A stretch of DNA of 64,000 nucleotides from Loxodes magnus (GCA_946699065.1 CAMPDV010001083.1:1-64000); one strand, 5' to 3'; positions 27,001 to 39,985 are shown, counted from the first letter of the stretch. Numbers and translations are program-made. Notes: generated by a model not told the origin, from the sequence alone.

Positions 27001-30000
27001 ACAACTTTTAATTTAGACTTTTGATTTAAATTAGAAAATTAAACATAAAATGATAGTTATGTGCTATTTGATATATGAAGCTATGAAAAATTAAAGCCAA
27101 TATCATTTTTAAGTGGTGTAATAGAAATAGAGAAGAGAGTAATACAATTGATATAGTAAGATATAGAAATTAAGTATCCTTATTATGATAAAGTATAATG
27201 AAATCACTTACTTATAAGTTTTAATTCTTCCATGCTAATCTATTGTTGAGGAGCTTATTCATATAGATCATAATGCTATAATTCCATACAAAACTACTCA
27301 CTTTTATTCTATACTGAACCATAGTGAAATTTAAGTTTTAGGAATTCTCCAGTTTCTCATGTGAAACATGGATAGGAAATAGAATTTTATAAATGGATAT
27401 TTGATGTAAAAATAAGTAATTTATATATTTAAGAATCACTATTAGATTTAGAAAGGTTGATGGATGTATGAACTCACTACACCGAGTGCTAGCAAAATTG
27501 CTTAGGTTAGTGTATAGAAGATAATCCTTTATATATAGTAAATGAGACATGCTTTCTAAATAAGGGAATGCATAGTTTATATGTTGATGAATGAGTAAAT
27601 ATTTCTAAGGATAATGATATTATAATAAATGGATCAAATGTTAGTATATTTTACTATGATTAGTTTTTATAAAAGATTTAGATAATTGAATTTATACTCT
27701 AGAATAAATCTTCTACAGGAGTTAACTTATGCATACTTATATAAGAAGGAAATAAAAATATTTCTTTTACAATAGAGTGGAAATAATAATAGTTTGCAGT
27801 TAATTTTAGCATAGTTGTTGGAGATAAATAATTAACTAATTAAAATTTTAGTTTATAATGCTGACTAAAATAGTTTTAGGCAAAAGTGTTTATAAAAACT
27901 GAAATAGTTAATTAATCCTAATGTAATATAAGATTTTGCATATAGTTTAGTTCTTTGCAATGACCATTATGTAAAGACTTTATAGTAAATGAAACTATTA
28001 AGTTATAACAAGAAAGCTATTTAAAAATAAGTAGCTTAGAGAATAGCTAATTTAGTATAAACTAATTAAATATTTATACATATGATTATTCTTAAATTTT
28101 CACTACAAATCAACAATATTAACTTTACTATTTAATCAATCAACAAGATACTTACATTTTGAGTCAATCTGCAGAATGCATTGAGCCTTGCCCTTAAGGA
28201 TAAGTAAGAACTTCTGAGAATTCTAGTTGCTCAAATTGTAGTGATCTCTTCTATAAATGCTAAATATGTGAGGTTACATAATGTATATAGTGCTAGGATG
28301 GATGATTCTTAAATGATGATGAAAATAAAATTAATTGTTGGGCAAATCAAAAAACTACCAAGAAAGATGATAATGAAGCTCCTAATACACTTGATGATCT
28401 TAATCTTTAAGACTTTGAGAAATAGACTATTTAGTAAATAAGTTAATCTTAAGCAATCAGTACTACAGCTACTGCAGTTACTTCATCTATCAATATCTTA
28501 ACTTCAAGTGGAGTATCTACTGGAATTTCTACAGTATGGCATTTAGCTGCAACAGAGGAACTAATTTAAATAAATGGGATTTTGAATATAGATAAGCCTG
28601 ATATACTTTAAGGATATTACTTAGAAAACCAAAATAATATATTTAATTATGACTTTGGATTTAGTAAATTATTTAAATATGATAGGGATAATTAGAAGAT
28701 ATAAGAATACTATCTCAATTTATTCTAATACAATGAATACTCCTATTTAGTTAATGCTGGTTCATCACATCTACGCTTAATCATTGTATTGATGCTATTT
28801 TGCTATTTAAAATTACTATCTTATTTATTTAGTAAACCTCTAAATTTCCTTACCATTTGGAATAGAAGATTTAAGTATTCAACTTTCCTACGAGTGATAT
28901 TAGTAGCAGGATTACAATTTATGATAGCCTCTTTTCTATAACTTAAAAATCTTAAATTTGATAATTGATACAGTATCATTAATAGCTTATGTGGAATACT
29001 CTCACTAGTAAGTATTTATATAGATATTTTCAGTATGTTATTTAGTTTTTATATCTTATATGTCATTCAAATATAGAAAAATGATAAATTTAGCAAATTC
29101 ATAGTCTCTTAGTCTGGATGAATATCATCAAAGCTATGCTACTTTATTTGATGAGTTTAAATATAAAGAAAGTTTTATGGCTATACTATTTTATTCCCTA
29201 TTTTATGGAAGAAGATTTTTAATTGCTTTAGTAGTTATACTATTTCGATCTTTACCTGAAATGCAAACATTTTTTATGCTTTTTACTTGTTTGTTCTAGC
29301 TTTGCTACTTAATAAAAGTAAAGCCATTTTAAGATTGAAAGGATAATTTAATGGGTATTGTAAGTGAAATAGGACTATTCACTATTTATAGTTTAAATAT
29401 TACATTCATAATGTATGAAAGAGCTAACCATTAAAGACTATTAATAAGTTAAGAATAGTTTAAATAAGCAGGAATATGTGTAGTTTCAATTTCTACAATT
29501 CTAACTTTTATTAGTTTAACGTATACTTTTATTGTTACAACTATATAACTCACTAAAAAATGCATATTAGTATGTAAGAAATTTAGATAGAAGCAAATTA
29601 AAGAAGAGATCTAGCAAGTTTAATAAAGAATAGTTTAAAATTACTCTGCATAAGTTTAACCTTTGAACTATATATTTGACGTAAATTAGAACAAGTCTAA
29701 TTAATCTAATCAAATCCGTCCTACTTAGTTCACTGAAAGAGGAGACTTTTTCTTTAAATTTTCTTAATTTAATAAATCTTAAATAGATATTCAAGGTTAG
29801 GAAGATTTGACAGATGAATAAATAATTATTTAAAAACAAGAGGAAGAAGCTTAGAAAAGAAAATAAAGTAAAGATAAATAAAAACTCTTTTAAAATAAGG
29901 TTACTTAACTTCAGCAGTTAACTTTGAGCTAGATCTATTCAAATTACATTTCTAAGAGAAATTAAAAGCTGTTCAAATCAAAGTTTTCAAGCTTAAAATC

Positions 30001-30187
30001 ATGCAAATCTCAATTTGAAGTTAAACAAAAAATGCTAAAATTATTTGATGAAATGTTGAAAGACAAAAATCAGCCAAAGAAATCAATATAGATAACAAAG
30101 GAAAACTTTCTAAAGAACTTCTAGTAGATATTTGAATTAGACAAAATGAGCCTACAAGACATTTGAATAAAAATGTAATAAAAATGA
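21077..30187 (+). CDS. Giant LamG-like/Cys-rich multi-pass membrane protein, copy A (one frameshift)
   Basis: About 3,030 codons with a 16-nt intron at 29008-29023. Layout: signal peptide (MSFIRLLVLLSFQILF); unclassified ectodomain to ~860; Cys-rich block ~870-1035 (CKGCSSINRCKIC); LamG-like modules near 1085 (DWSLDFWIKPF), 1540 (LVFYFWIKFNQ) and 1980 (FNLDFWFKLEN), each followed by a W-H or W-N turn, joined by TPCWQSCNGIC / TPCWLNCKGSC linkers; juxtamembrane Cys-rich block ~2365 (ECIEPCPQGQV); about ten membrane segments ~2555-2825; basic Gln-rich tail. Stop TGA at 30185-30187 (30164 also possible). Relative to intact copy B there is a net +2 frameshift at about 23765-23781, not explicable by a GT-AG intron. 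Copy A may therefore be a pseudogene, or the base count there is wrong. Role inferred: cell-surface recognition or signalling. Confidence 0.75.
29008..29023 (+). other. 16-nt intron in giant gene A
   Basis: GTAAGTATTTATATAG interrupts a membrane segment between GILSL and IFSVCYLVF. Removing it restores the frame of the conserved LFDE...RRFL...KPF region. Copies B and D carry a 17-nt intron at the same place, beginning GTAAGC, also in the membrane part. Confidence 0.8.
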
Positions 30188-30356
30188 ACATTATTTTTTA
30201 ATTATACAATTATTAAAGTTTAACTTATTTATAATTTTATATTATTAATTTATAATTCGTATTGTTATAAAGTAATTATATTATAATTACATTATATCTA
30301 ATCTTTTCATTTTATACTTATTTAAAGTAATCAAACTTTATTAAATGGAACAACCA

Positions 30357-30881
30357 TTATTAGGCTTGCCACTGCTTTTTCTTTATATAGTATGGAATTA
30401 AATCTTCTTTTACTTCAGTCTTTTCTTGCTGCTAGAATTTCAGTTTTGATCTTCTTCTTCCAGATAAGATATTTTATTTTACATTATAATTGTAGAAATT
30501 GTGCCTAAATTTTGATCCAAGATATTTGTCAAGTTGTTTTAATGTAATTTGCAATATATTTGCAATCCATCATGCTAGTTCTGAATCCTTAATGGTTTAA
30601 TCCTTAGTTTAATTTATATAATATTTCTCACAATCTCCAACGAAGTTTACAGCTTACAGTATTTTGCTTAAATTATTCCCTAATTTATAGAAATTGATAC
30701 TAAAAGGTTATGATATATTTTCTATTCCTAATAGGATTTATACCATTTTGGTTACATCTGATGATGAATATTTATTTTAAATTCCTGTTTCTTTAGATTT
30801 TTAAATAATTTTGATTATAAATTTTATGAATCATGAAGAGAAAAATATAGATTGATAAAAAACCTAAACTTTAGAAAGCAT
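30357..30881 (-). CDS. Hypothetical protein, ~174 aa, possibly PEX11-like
   Basis: Minus-strand frame from ATG (30881-30879) for 175 codons. Internal sequence is protein-like: SSSDVTKMVQILLGIENISQ, INFYKLGNNLSKILQAVNFV, ELAWWIANILQITLKQLDKY, LSGRRRSKLKF. The spacing of an aromatic-Lys-Leu-Gly segment and a helix ending in Leu-Asp-Lys/His recalls peroxisomal PEX11 membrane-remodelling proteins, but no diagnostic motif is certain. The 3' end is doubtful: there is no TGA before the region overlaps copy A, so TAA-TAA at 30362-30357 may be the real stop, as happens near transcript ends in codes without dedicated stops. It is tail-to-tail with copy A and divergent from 31253. Confidence 0.4.
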
Positions 30882-31252
30882 TAAAATTCTAAAAATAATG
30901 AGGATTTAATAGCTTGGTATTATAATTTATATTTACCAAAGAAATGTGAAAGTTTAAAAAAAATTTGATTTAAAGATAAAAAATTTTTAATTTATTGCAT
31001 TTTTCTAGTCTGATGACTAAATAGTTCAATGTGCTCCAGATTATATAAATTTTAGCTGTAATTTGTTTCGTTTTCATAATGTAACTAATTAGTTACGTTA
31101 TCCTTAAGAGAGCTTGTATAAAAATTTATTTGAAAATTAATAATTTAAGATATAAAAGATATTTATTTTACTGCTTTCTCTTATAAAAGACTGTGACTAA
31201 GTATAAATTATTTTTAATTAAACTAATAATTATAGCTAATCAGAATTAGATT

Positions 31253-31798
31253 ATGCCTTTTTTCAATATAAATTAAAAACTATTTCTCTAAGGTGAAGAC
31301 TAGAAATAATTATATGAACTATGATATCTTTGTGAACCAGAAACTGGACAATATGATTGACTAATGCAAACAGTTATAGCAAGTTTATAAAAATATGGAA
31401 TATTACTTACAATTCAAATTCTATAATAAAAGATAATCATTTATATGAAATTTAGAAAATTACATGTTTATGAAATAGAGGATCTAATCAATTGTTTGGA
31501 ATAATACAATCAAACTTGGATTGAAAACTTAGCGCTTTGCTATAGTGGATAGGATTTACATAATTTGGAATTGAGAACATTAAAAAAAATTAGGAGAAAT
31601 AATATAAAAATAAATAGCTAGTAAGTCATTAATAAGTCCAATTTAGAAAGAAAGCTCTATTTTAAGATGAAATATTATTAATTATAGTTTTGTAAAATTA
31701 TAAAAAAGAATAAGTTTAGTGGGATTTCTAAGATAATAAAAACAAAGAATGATTGAAAGTCCTCTGAATCTTCTGTTAATATATAGTCTGCTCTTTGA
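31253..31798 (+). CDS. Hypothetical protein, 167-181 aa
   Basis: ATG at 31253 begins MPFFNINQKLFLQGEDQKQL, followed by YLCEPETGQYDWLMQTVIAS and a helical C-terminal half (HVYEIEDLINCLEQYNQTWI; LELRTLKKIRRNNIKINS). In-frame TGA codons occur at 31754 and 31796; either could be the stop. Two earlier TGAs read as Trp. Glu/Asp/Cys content is well above the flanks. It starts 371 bp from the divergent gene at 30881, so they may share a promoter region. No family recognised. Confidence 0.5.
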
Positions 31799-32590
31799 TA
31801 AATTCTTATTTTTTCTTAATCTAGTAATCATTATTAAGCAACAGTGAGAAAATCGTTTTTATATTAGAAGCCATTATTAATATATAATTTTGATATATTT
31901 CTTCATAATTTTTAATTTTTTCATTCTACATTTCTTGAATATCTTACAATTTTAACTAAATAATAGGTTAAACTACATTAATTACAATTCTTTAATGATC
32001 TTTTAAGTATTTAAAAATCAAATTTTTACATTCTATTCATTGCTTTTCATAATTTCATTTTATTACAACTTTCTTCTCCTTCAATATAAATTCTATTATA
32101 AACTTCTATTCTATTCCTGTTAAATTTATTTAGTATATATTCTGAAATCTTTAGTTATTAGTTATTGAGATAAATTTTTTTAATGAAATTGGAATGTTTA
32201 TTTAACAAAGAATAAGTTGAGGAGAGAAAAAATTAAAAATTAAAAGGTATCTAGTCATTAAAAAATAAAAAGCTTTCATAAAAAAAATGTATTAATCATA
32301 GAAGATTAAGATTAGATTAATGCTTATTAATTAGCACTATTGTGTGCAAAATTAAAAAAAAAATTTTTGCCAATTATAAGAAAATATTTAAAAACTAGTT
32401 AGAATTATTAAAGCCTGTAAGAAAGTCTGATAAACTTAGAAAGAGATCTTCGGACTTAATTGAGTAATCAGATTGAGTATTAAAACCAACTAAATATATA
32501 CTTTTAAATAAAAAGAAATATATTACATTTATTAACATATAATTAGCTCTTTATAGTAAATTTATATTTTCAAAATTAATAAACTTAAAT
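31799..32590. other. AT-rich spacer
   Basis: No gene, repeat or structure recognised between the gene at 31253 and giant-gene fragment D. Confidence 0.4.
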
Positions 32591-32623
32591 TTTAATATTA
32601 AATCTAAAAGTTAAAGTGTTTTT

Positions 32624-34030
32624 TCAGTTCATTTTATTTAGAATTTCCAAGAAATAGCTTTTTAACTCCTAAATCTTATTGAACCCTCACGGATTTTCTT
32701 CCTCTATTTATCTTAAATGCATTAGTATAAAATCCTTTATCTTTTGCTAGTAATCTATTTGGTCTCTTCTCTTATAATATTTTAATTCTTTGCGTTTTAT
32801 AGATTTATGAATAGTTTTAATAGAAATATCTAATTGTTTTTTCTTTTCATATAGAAGACTCATAATAGTTTTAAACTTTTATTTTCTGTTATCTATTGTT
32901 TTTTATTACTGTATCTTTATTTATAAATTAGATAAATTTAAATCTCCTTATATTAGAATGCTGCTATCATCTTTCATTTCGTTTGGCTATAAATCGAATT
33001 TACTTATCTTTTCTTCTTCTTGATTAGTGATGAAATTTATTTTATGTGTTAGTTATTAGTTGCATTAGGAAATATCTCTTAGAGTACTTTAATCTTTATA
33101 TTATTAAATGGAAAGTTCACTATGAATAATATTGCTTTTTTATTGTTTTTACTAGTTTTCTTTTAGTTTTTTTCTCGTTTTGCATTCTTGAATAAAGTCC
33201 ATAACTGCAGCATAGAAGAAGAAAAGGAATCCTAGAACAGTTAAGAATACATTATCTGAAACTATAAAGATGCCACATCTATCGAAGGTAGTACTTAATA
33301 ACCTGGGTTAAGTTTATCCATGATCTCAAATATAAAAGATTAAATTAAAGAAAAACAAAACTAAGATTCAAAGCTCTATAATGACTTAACTAATTTAAGT
33401 GGCTTTTCTTTTAAAAGGTTTTTGTTTGAACAAATAGATGATCTAGTAAAGATTTATTTAAACTAGGAGAATTATTTAGAAAATAGTAAAGTCTCTAAAA
33501 TTGCAAACCACTATAGATAATTAAAACCTTCTCATAACAAATATTAAGTAATAGTACAAAGCATATTTGCTTTCATTGTTCAACTCATCAAATAATGGTC
33601 TATAAGAAAGAAATAATTAACCCAGCTCACAATCTTCATCTAAATGATTCATGCCTTAGCTTTGAAGAGATAAAAATTTTTAAATTACTTTTTTTATTCT
33701 AAAGATGAAATAAATTTGAAGGATCTATATAATTAGCTTACCATCATAATTAGAGCTAAAACTAAATTAAAAATATTATAAAAAGATTTGATATCAATAT
33801 AGCTTATCTGAAGAAATGCTTCTAAGCAGGAGTTGAAATTTTTAGTGAGCAAGTTAGATAAAATAAGTTTTTTTTTATTTCTCGTTCATAAATTATTTGA
33901 TTTTTATTCTCCCGGATTTTATAATTTTAACTAATAAATAAAATAAAGATAGTATACTAATTATTGCTGAAACTATAATCAAGTTAGCGAAGGAGTTGCA
34001 AAGAAACGAAAAATTATAATATCCTTAAAT
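32624..34030 (-). pseudogene. Orphan 3' part of the giant membrane-protein gene (fragment D)
   Basis: Minus-strand 1.4 kb nearly identical to 54379-55790, the membrane/tail half of copy B. It carries the same 17-nt intron (33744-33760 region), the LFDEL..RRFLTS..KPF membrane core, the MDFIQECKTRKKLKEN tail start and a C-terminus ending in EILNKMN before TGA (32626-32624). The sequence to its right is unrelated, so Cys-rich, LamG-like and signal-peptide parts are missing. It is best seen as a truncated duplicate that could act as a donor for gene conversion of the 3' half of full-length copies. Expression is not excluded but no start or signal sequence is present. Confidence 0.75.
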
Positions 34031-35957
34031 AAATATAAAACTTAAATAAAATGATAATTAAATTTAGAATTAAGTTTTAGCTAATATATACTTCTTTTTA
34101 AAATAGCCAGTTTATCTTATTACATTTTTAATTAACCTAGTAAATTTTAAAGTTTTTATTATATCTAAGATAAATATAGCTTTTATTTGTTTTTCCTCTA
34201 AAATTTCAGCATTAATTTTAAAATTAAATAAATTGAATATATATCGAATATGCATGTAATATCTCTAACCTTTAATACTGAGGATGGGTTAGAATATAAT
34301 TGAAATAAATAATAATGCTAATATATGTAATACCATACATTGATAATAAAAATTCATAACTATATATACTTAAAGGCACGCTTATAAGCGATTATTAAAA
34401 GTAAATTATTCAAAATTGTTGGATAAATATTTTTCTTTTGCTTGGCTTTTTTAAAAGATTTATTAACCATTTAATGTTTCTAAATTTATATTATACTCCT
34501 TACTATCAAAGACTAAAACCGAATTTAAATATCTAAAGAAAATTATCATATTAAATAGTGCTAAGAAAATAAATATTTGATTGAAATAAATACTTAAATA
34601 ATAAACTTCTATATTCCAAACTATTAAAGTTATTAATAATCAAATAATTATTATTCCAGTTAATTGCAAAGCATGCATTTTTTATATGCTTAATATTATC
34701 ATTTCAAAATATCAGAGAATAAGGTATAAAAATAATTTAAGGAAAGAGTGATAGGTATAGTGGGTATGAATACAATTAAAATAATTAATACCTTTTCTAA
34801 ATATTTTTAAGTTATATATTCTTTCTTTTACTTATTAAAAGTGATAAAGAAGCTTAGATTTTAAATATTATTTAGGTTTATATATATAAATATGTTTTTA
34901 AATTCTTCTGCTAAGGTTGCTTATTTAGAAATCAGATTCGAATATTTTCCAAGATTTTATAACTTTCTTTCTTAGTTAAATACTATTAAAAAAAATTAAT
35001 GACTTAAATAAAGTTTTTAGTTTATAGTAAAGACAATAATTTAAAAGGAGATAGAAATTTATTAATTTAAAGTAAAAAAAGCTTTATAATATCATTCAGA
35101 TTATCAAGTAAATTTAGATAGTTATAGCTTAGTATTTTAATACTATCTGAAATTTCTCTGTGTCATTCAGCACAAAAGAAAATTAATTTTCTGGTATTAA
35201 TTTAGCAAGAGTATTCAGTATTTGCCTTATTTATCAAAGTATATTATAGTATAAATTAAAGAATTTATACAATGATAGCTCATCTAATTTACATTTTGAG
35301 TACACTATTTACATAATATATTGATTAAGGTATGTTTAAATGACTTAAATGCTTTCATATCTTATAATTTATCCTATGAATCATATATCATAATTGTATC
35401 TTGCTAGTTAAAATATAGCTAGAAAAATATAATAATACATAAATATTAGAAAAACAAGCCAATTTGATTTTTACTTAGCTACTTCAAAGTTTTTTTGGCA
35501 TTATAAGTTATACATTTGCATCTAGATGAAGCAACTTAAAAGAAAACCAAAAGATAAAGAAATATAAATAAATATAAATATGATTTATTTAAGAATTTAG
35601 ATTAAAAAACTAGATTCTAAAGAGTCCATAACAGAAGAGTGCTTCCATTAAATAAAAGCCTATTAAATTTAAGAAATAGTTAATAATTTATAATATTAAG
35701 AGTTATCATTGCATGCTTTATGTTAAACTACTAGATCTAAATAAAGCTTAAAGGAAAAATATTTTAAAGCAAAATTATCTTAATTAGTTTCATTAAGATT
35801 AGTGTATATTCAATAAAAGATAAGGGTATGTATTATATCTTTTATTTAGATATGGATTATCTTTAATTTTAAATATTTAATTAATAGTAAATGAGTGAGA
35901 GTTAAATTTAACATGAAACATGAAGTTGATAAATAATGATAATTTCTTTTGCAGTAT
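34031..35957. other. AT-rich spacer
   Basis: No defensible gene. A short inverted word pair (GCACGCTTATAAGCG near 34377) is the only mildly GC-richer spot. Frames here were only sampled. Confidence 0.35.
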
Positions 35958-36611
35958 GTTTTAGGAAGCTGATAGTATACTAGATACTACTGAATCTATT
36001 TAATTTTATTCCAAATCAAAATTCTAAAATTAATTGTTCTAATTTTAGATATAACATTAAGATTTTGAAGTCTTTTGACCAATGTATTTATGGGAATGAT
36101 AGCAATGAACGTTGATTCGGTAATTTAATATGATTTATTTTTTAATATATTATCAACCTGCTTATATGATTTAGAGGTATGTATTGTATGTTTGCAAAAT
36201 AAAAAAAATGAGATTAACTATTTTGATGCTTTTCCCCAAGATTAAAAGTTATTTTAATGCATTATATTGGAATGTCTCTATGCGTTGTTTGGAAATTATA
36301 TAAAAAGGATATATGATTTCTTTTCATGTTTCCTTGCAATTCTTATAACTTTTAAAGGGACTATTATACTTTACTTAGTTAAAAGAAGATACTAAGAAGA
36401 ACTTAGCCTTTTATCCTTACATTAGCTATTTAAGAAGTGAATTGAACTGGAATGAATTACATGAAATCAGAAGTCAGAATGTGGTAATATAGCATTTATA
36501 GAAGTTGATGAAATACCTTCTTATTTCAATGAATGTTTCTACTGTGTAAATAATAATTGAAAAAACCTAAAGCCTTATTTTTACTTAGATATAAAAATAG
36601 ATACTCATTGA
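35958..36611 (+). CDS. Unknown multi-pass membrane protein with CxxC motif
   Basis: The frame with codon starts divisible by three is protein-like to TGA at 36609-36611. Features in order: hydrophobic segment (LKLIVLILDITLRFWSLLTN), in-frame ATGs at 36090, 36096 and 36105, CLYDLEVCIVCLQNKKNE with a C-x2-C pair, FDAFPQDQKLFQCII, a second membrane helix (FFSCFLAILITFKGTIILYL) followed by positive KRRYQEE, then an acidic/aromatic C-terminus (IAFIEVDEIPSYFNECFYCV). The start may be 36090 or lie in an exon ending at a TTTTGCAG acceptor at 35954. The DLEVCIVCL string recalls the start of a RING finger, but the other ligands are not visible, so no function is assigned. Confidence 0.5.
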
Positions 36612-36899
36612 AGAAAAATAATTAAAAAAATGATAAACATCCTACCAATAAAAGATATCATTAAATACTTGAAAGCAAGAAATAGTATTTTCCAAGATAA
36701 AGTTTCTAGAAATAATTTTAAATCGTAAGCAAAAAATAAAAGTTATGAATAATTTATTATTTATTCAATTAGATACTTATTATTCTTCATAAAGAATACC
36801 TCTTTAATTTCAAAAATAAATTAAAAATTCTCATTATAAGGTCAATCAATTTATTAAAACTACTTAAATTCTTTTAATTCAGATCTTACAAAACTTATG

Positions 36900-37269
36900 A
36901 AAATACAGTTTTAGAAATATGAATAGATAAAATTAATAAATAGCATACCAAAGAAATAGAGAATAAAATTAATACTATGCAGAGAATCACAGAAGCTTTT
37001 AATTAAATTTCTTATATCTTAGAGACGAAATTTAATTAGCCAAAATATTTATATGGGTTGGTCAAATAAATCTTAAAGAAAAATTAAAAACCTTTCTTTA
37101 TAGTTTATCCTTTGAAAATTGCAAAAAATTTGAATTTATGAGAAAAATAAAAGAAACAAAAAACTTTTTAATTGAAAAAGCTAAAATAAGTATATATAAA
37201 GATATAAAGGAGATATTAAAACAAATTTATGATAAAGTTATAATTATTAATATGTTTAAATACCTTTGA
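36900..37269 (+). CDS. Helical 3' exon(s) of an unknown protein
   Basis: Two plus-strand protein-like patches in different registers: IENKINTMQRITEAFNQISY near 36960-37020, and from 37022 IFIWVGQINLKEKLKTFLYS then KFEFMRKIKETKNFLIEKAK and ILKQIYDKVIIINMFKYL, ending at TGA 37267-37269. A tiny intron between them is likely but was not pinned down. It could be the 3' part of the gene at 35958 or a separate coiled-coil gene. Confidence 0.35.
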
Positions 37270-39985
37270 TAATTAATTGCATTAATATCTCTTTATGAAT
37301 AAACCATTCAAGTTTTTTATTTTTATCTAGTTTATTTTATTTTAAATTTTAAACTTAAAATAAAAAATGAATATTAAATTTTTAGCGAAATTAATAGAAA
37401 TTTTCATCAAAAAATACCTTAGCAAAATTAGTTAAAAGAAATTCAACTAGCTTTGATCTAAATAAAATAATAAATTTAGTAAGTTGATAATTCCTTTATA
37501 TTTATTATTATTTATTTTTTAAGTCGTACTCTTGACAAAACTGCTTATTTGAAAAATCATGAATGTTCATTTTAGTTAAGAATATAAAGAAAATTAAAAT
37601 TTTTAATAGTTTCTCTTCTTTTGTTTTAAGTCTATTTTATTCTATCTTTTTTAAAATAAACATTGCTACTAAGAAAAATGTAAAAAAGGTTAAATAAAAT
37701 TTAGGAAAAATAAATTTTTTAGATAAAAAATAATAGCTAGATTTTATTCTAATTAACTGAAATTAATTTAAAGAGAATGAAAAACTCGAATCTTTATAAC
37801 TAAATTATATCAAAGAAAAACTAATTTATTAAAAAACTTCGTAGAAGTGTTTACTTTTCATAAAATGGTAAACTGATTTATCTGGTGATTATGCTTTAAT
37901 CAATAGCAAAATTAAAGCTTTGCTAAAGAATCAAATTAGAATTTTTAATTATTGCAATTATCTTAAAATTATGGTCTTTGTTTTTCTTAATTATACTTCT
38001 AAATGTATAAAATTATATAAATACTTGATATAATAAAATAAAAAAATTGAAATAATTTAGTCTAATACTTTTAATTTAAATTATTGAACATGCGAAAAAA
38101 GCAGATGAAATCAAAAATTGTAATTTTTAACTATAAAACATTTAACTAAATTACCCAAACCCATAAAAAGCACTACGAATTAAAGAGTAATAATATAAAA
38201 GCATAGTAAATAATTTTTAGAACTATCACTAAATCTAATTTTATAATAAAATAGATAGTCATCTTAAGTTAAGTTCTTAACAAGCTAAATGCATAATGCA
38301 TTTTATTTAAGATAGTAAATATTAGTTAACCTTTTATTTTATAATATATAAGACATCGTATATGGTAGACTTCATAAGCTCATAAGAAGATATATTCTCT
38401 AAATGAACAAAAAATTTTTAAGAATGATAGCTTATATTTCTTTATAAATGATAAATGGATTTATTTAAAAGATTGAGTTATTCATTTTATAAATTCAGGT
38501 TTTCTTTTTATAAATAATGTTTAGATAATTACATACAAATAAAAATTCCAATAATTTAAATTTTTAAAGCTTTATTCTCCGCAAAATTCTTTTATTTTTA
38601 TTTTAGGAATTTTCTTTTATAGGTGATAAAATAAAAATTTAATAACCAATTTTTTTTTAGTTCTTCATTTGCAAAATCACATGTTCTAGTAAATAGAAAA
38701 ATAGGTTACTATTCTTAATGATTTTTTAACCTAAATAAATGATGCGAAAAGAAAAATTTATTCTTTACTCTTTTAATAATCTTTTTTGTTCTATTCATTT
38801 GAATGTAGTGCCCAAGTTTTTATTTAGAATATGATAATTTATATTAATTTGCTTGAAATAAAATATGAGAACTTGATGTTAGAAATAGAACTTAAGTTTA
38901 TTTGTTTACTATTTAATTTTCTAAGGAACAAATTAATTATAAAGCAGGTTAATTGAAGAAAAGCAGAGTTATTTAGATATTTTACAATAGCTTCTCACAA
39001 TATTCTAAACTTGACCAAAAATTTATTAATTAGATTAAATAAACTCCTTGTAGTCTAAAGCTTTTTGCTTTAAAACTTAAATACTTTTAATAAAAGGAAG
39101 ATAAAATGCTTACATTATTAAATTTAGTTATCTATTTATACTTATATTCATAAATAAAAACCTTAAAATTTTCAAAAAGCTGTAAAATCAAATAGGTTAT
39201 CACAAATATTACAGTATAACAATAATTTCTACTATGTTCTTCAAACTATTAAGATGAATAAATATATGAAACTAGGAAATTTATTTAGAAGGTTAATAAT
39301 AAATATCTATGCCTCTAATAAGCATTTGAAGTAGGAAAAATAAAATAATTTCTGAATGTAGTTTAATAAATTTAAATTATTATAAATATTAAATATATAC
39401 TCAATCAAATTTTGTATTTTTAAAATTTTACCTAAATTCATTTTGTGCTAGAACTTTAGAAAAAGCTTAAGTTTAATAAAAAATAGAGCTGGAAAATATT
39501 TAGGTAGAAATGACAACCTTTGACATCAAATTTTAAATAGGCTAATTTTATATAATTAAAGTTTATTTTTAAGGAAGAGCAAATAAAGAAAAATAGTTTT
39601 AGAAATATTTATTTTTTAAATTAATTTAAAATAAAATTTTCTTAAATAACTAGATAAACTTTTTTCAAATATTTTAAGTCATACAATTACTAGAGATTAA
39701 CTTTTAAATTACGAAGCTTAAATATAATTTCGAATTTAATTTTAATGGTTGATAACTTTCTATTTATTCAAATAAATTTGAAAAAAATTTTAAAGCAAAA
39801 CATATTATTTTAAGATTACTTCTCAATAAAGACTTATAAAGTAAAAAGAATTTGTGTATATAATCATTTATAAATTTTCATTCATTTCATTAAAAATTTT
39901 TTTTTCTTCATAAAGCTATTTATTTTTCCCCCTTTTTTTAAGAAACGAAAATGAGATTTTTTAATGAATATAGTAGTTTCATACA
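37270..39985. other. AT-rich spacer
   Basis: No gene, RNA or repeat recognised; frames were only sampled. Confidence 0.35.

Noticed and set aside
32593-34030. The 1.4-kb pair 32593-34030 / 54345-55785 as a transposon with a Tc1/mariner-like helix-turn-helix protein
   Set aside because: Once the 17-nt intron is removed, the minus strand of 54345-55785 continues copy B without a break. The supposed helix-turn-helix is the basic cytoplasmic tail of the giant protein.
33220-34030. Plus-strand protein-like reading over fragment D
   Set aside because: It is antisense to the conserved minus-strand membrane core shared by A, B and D. With no fixed stop codon, antisense frames are always open here.
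35956-36633. 225-codon plus-strand frame starting ATG 35956
   Set aside because: A frame two bases further on gives clearly better protein sequence over the same DNA, with membrane helices and acidic stretches.
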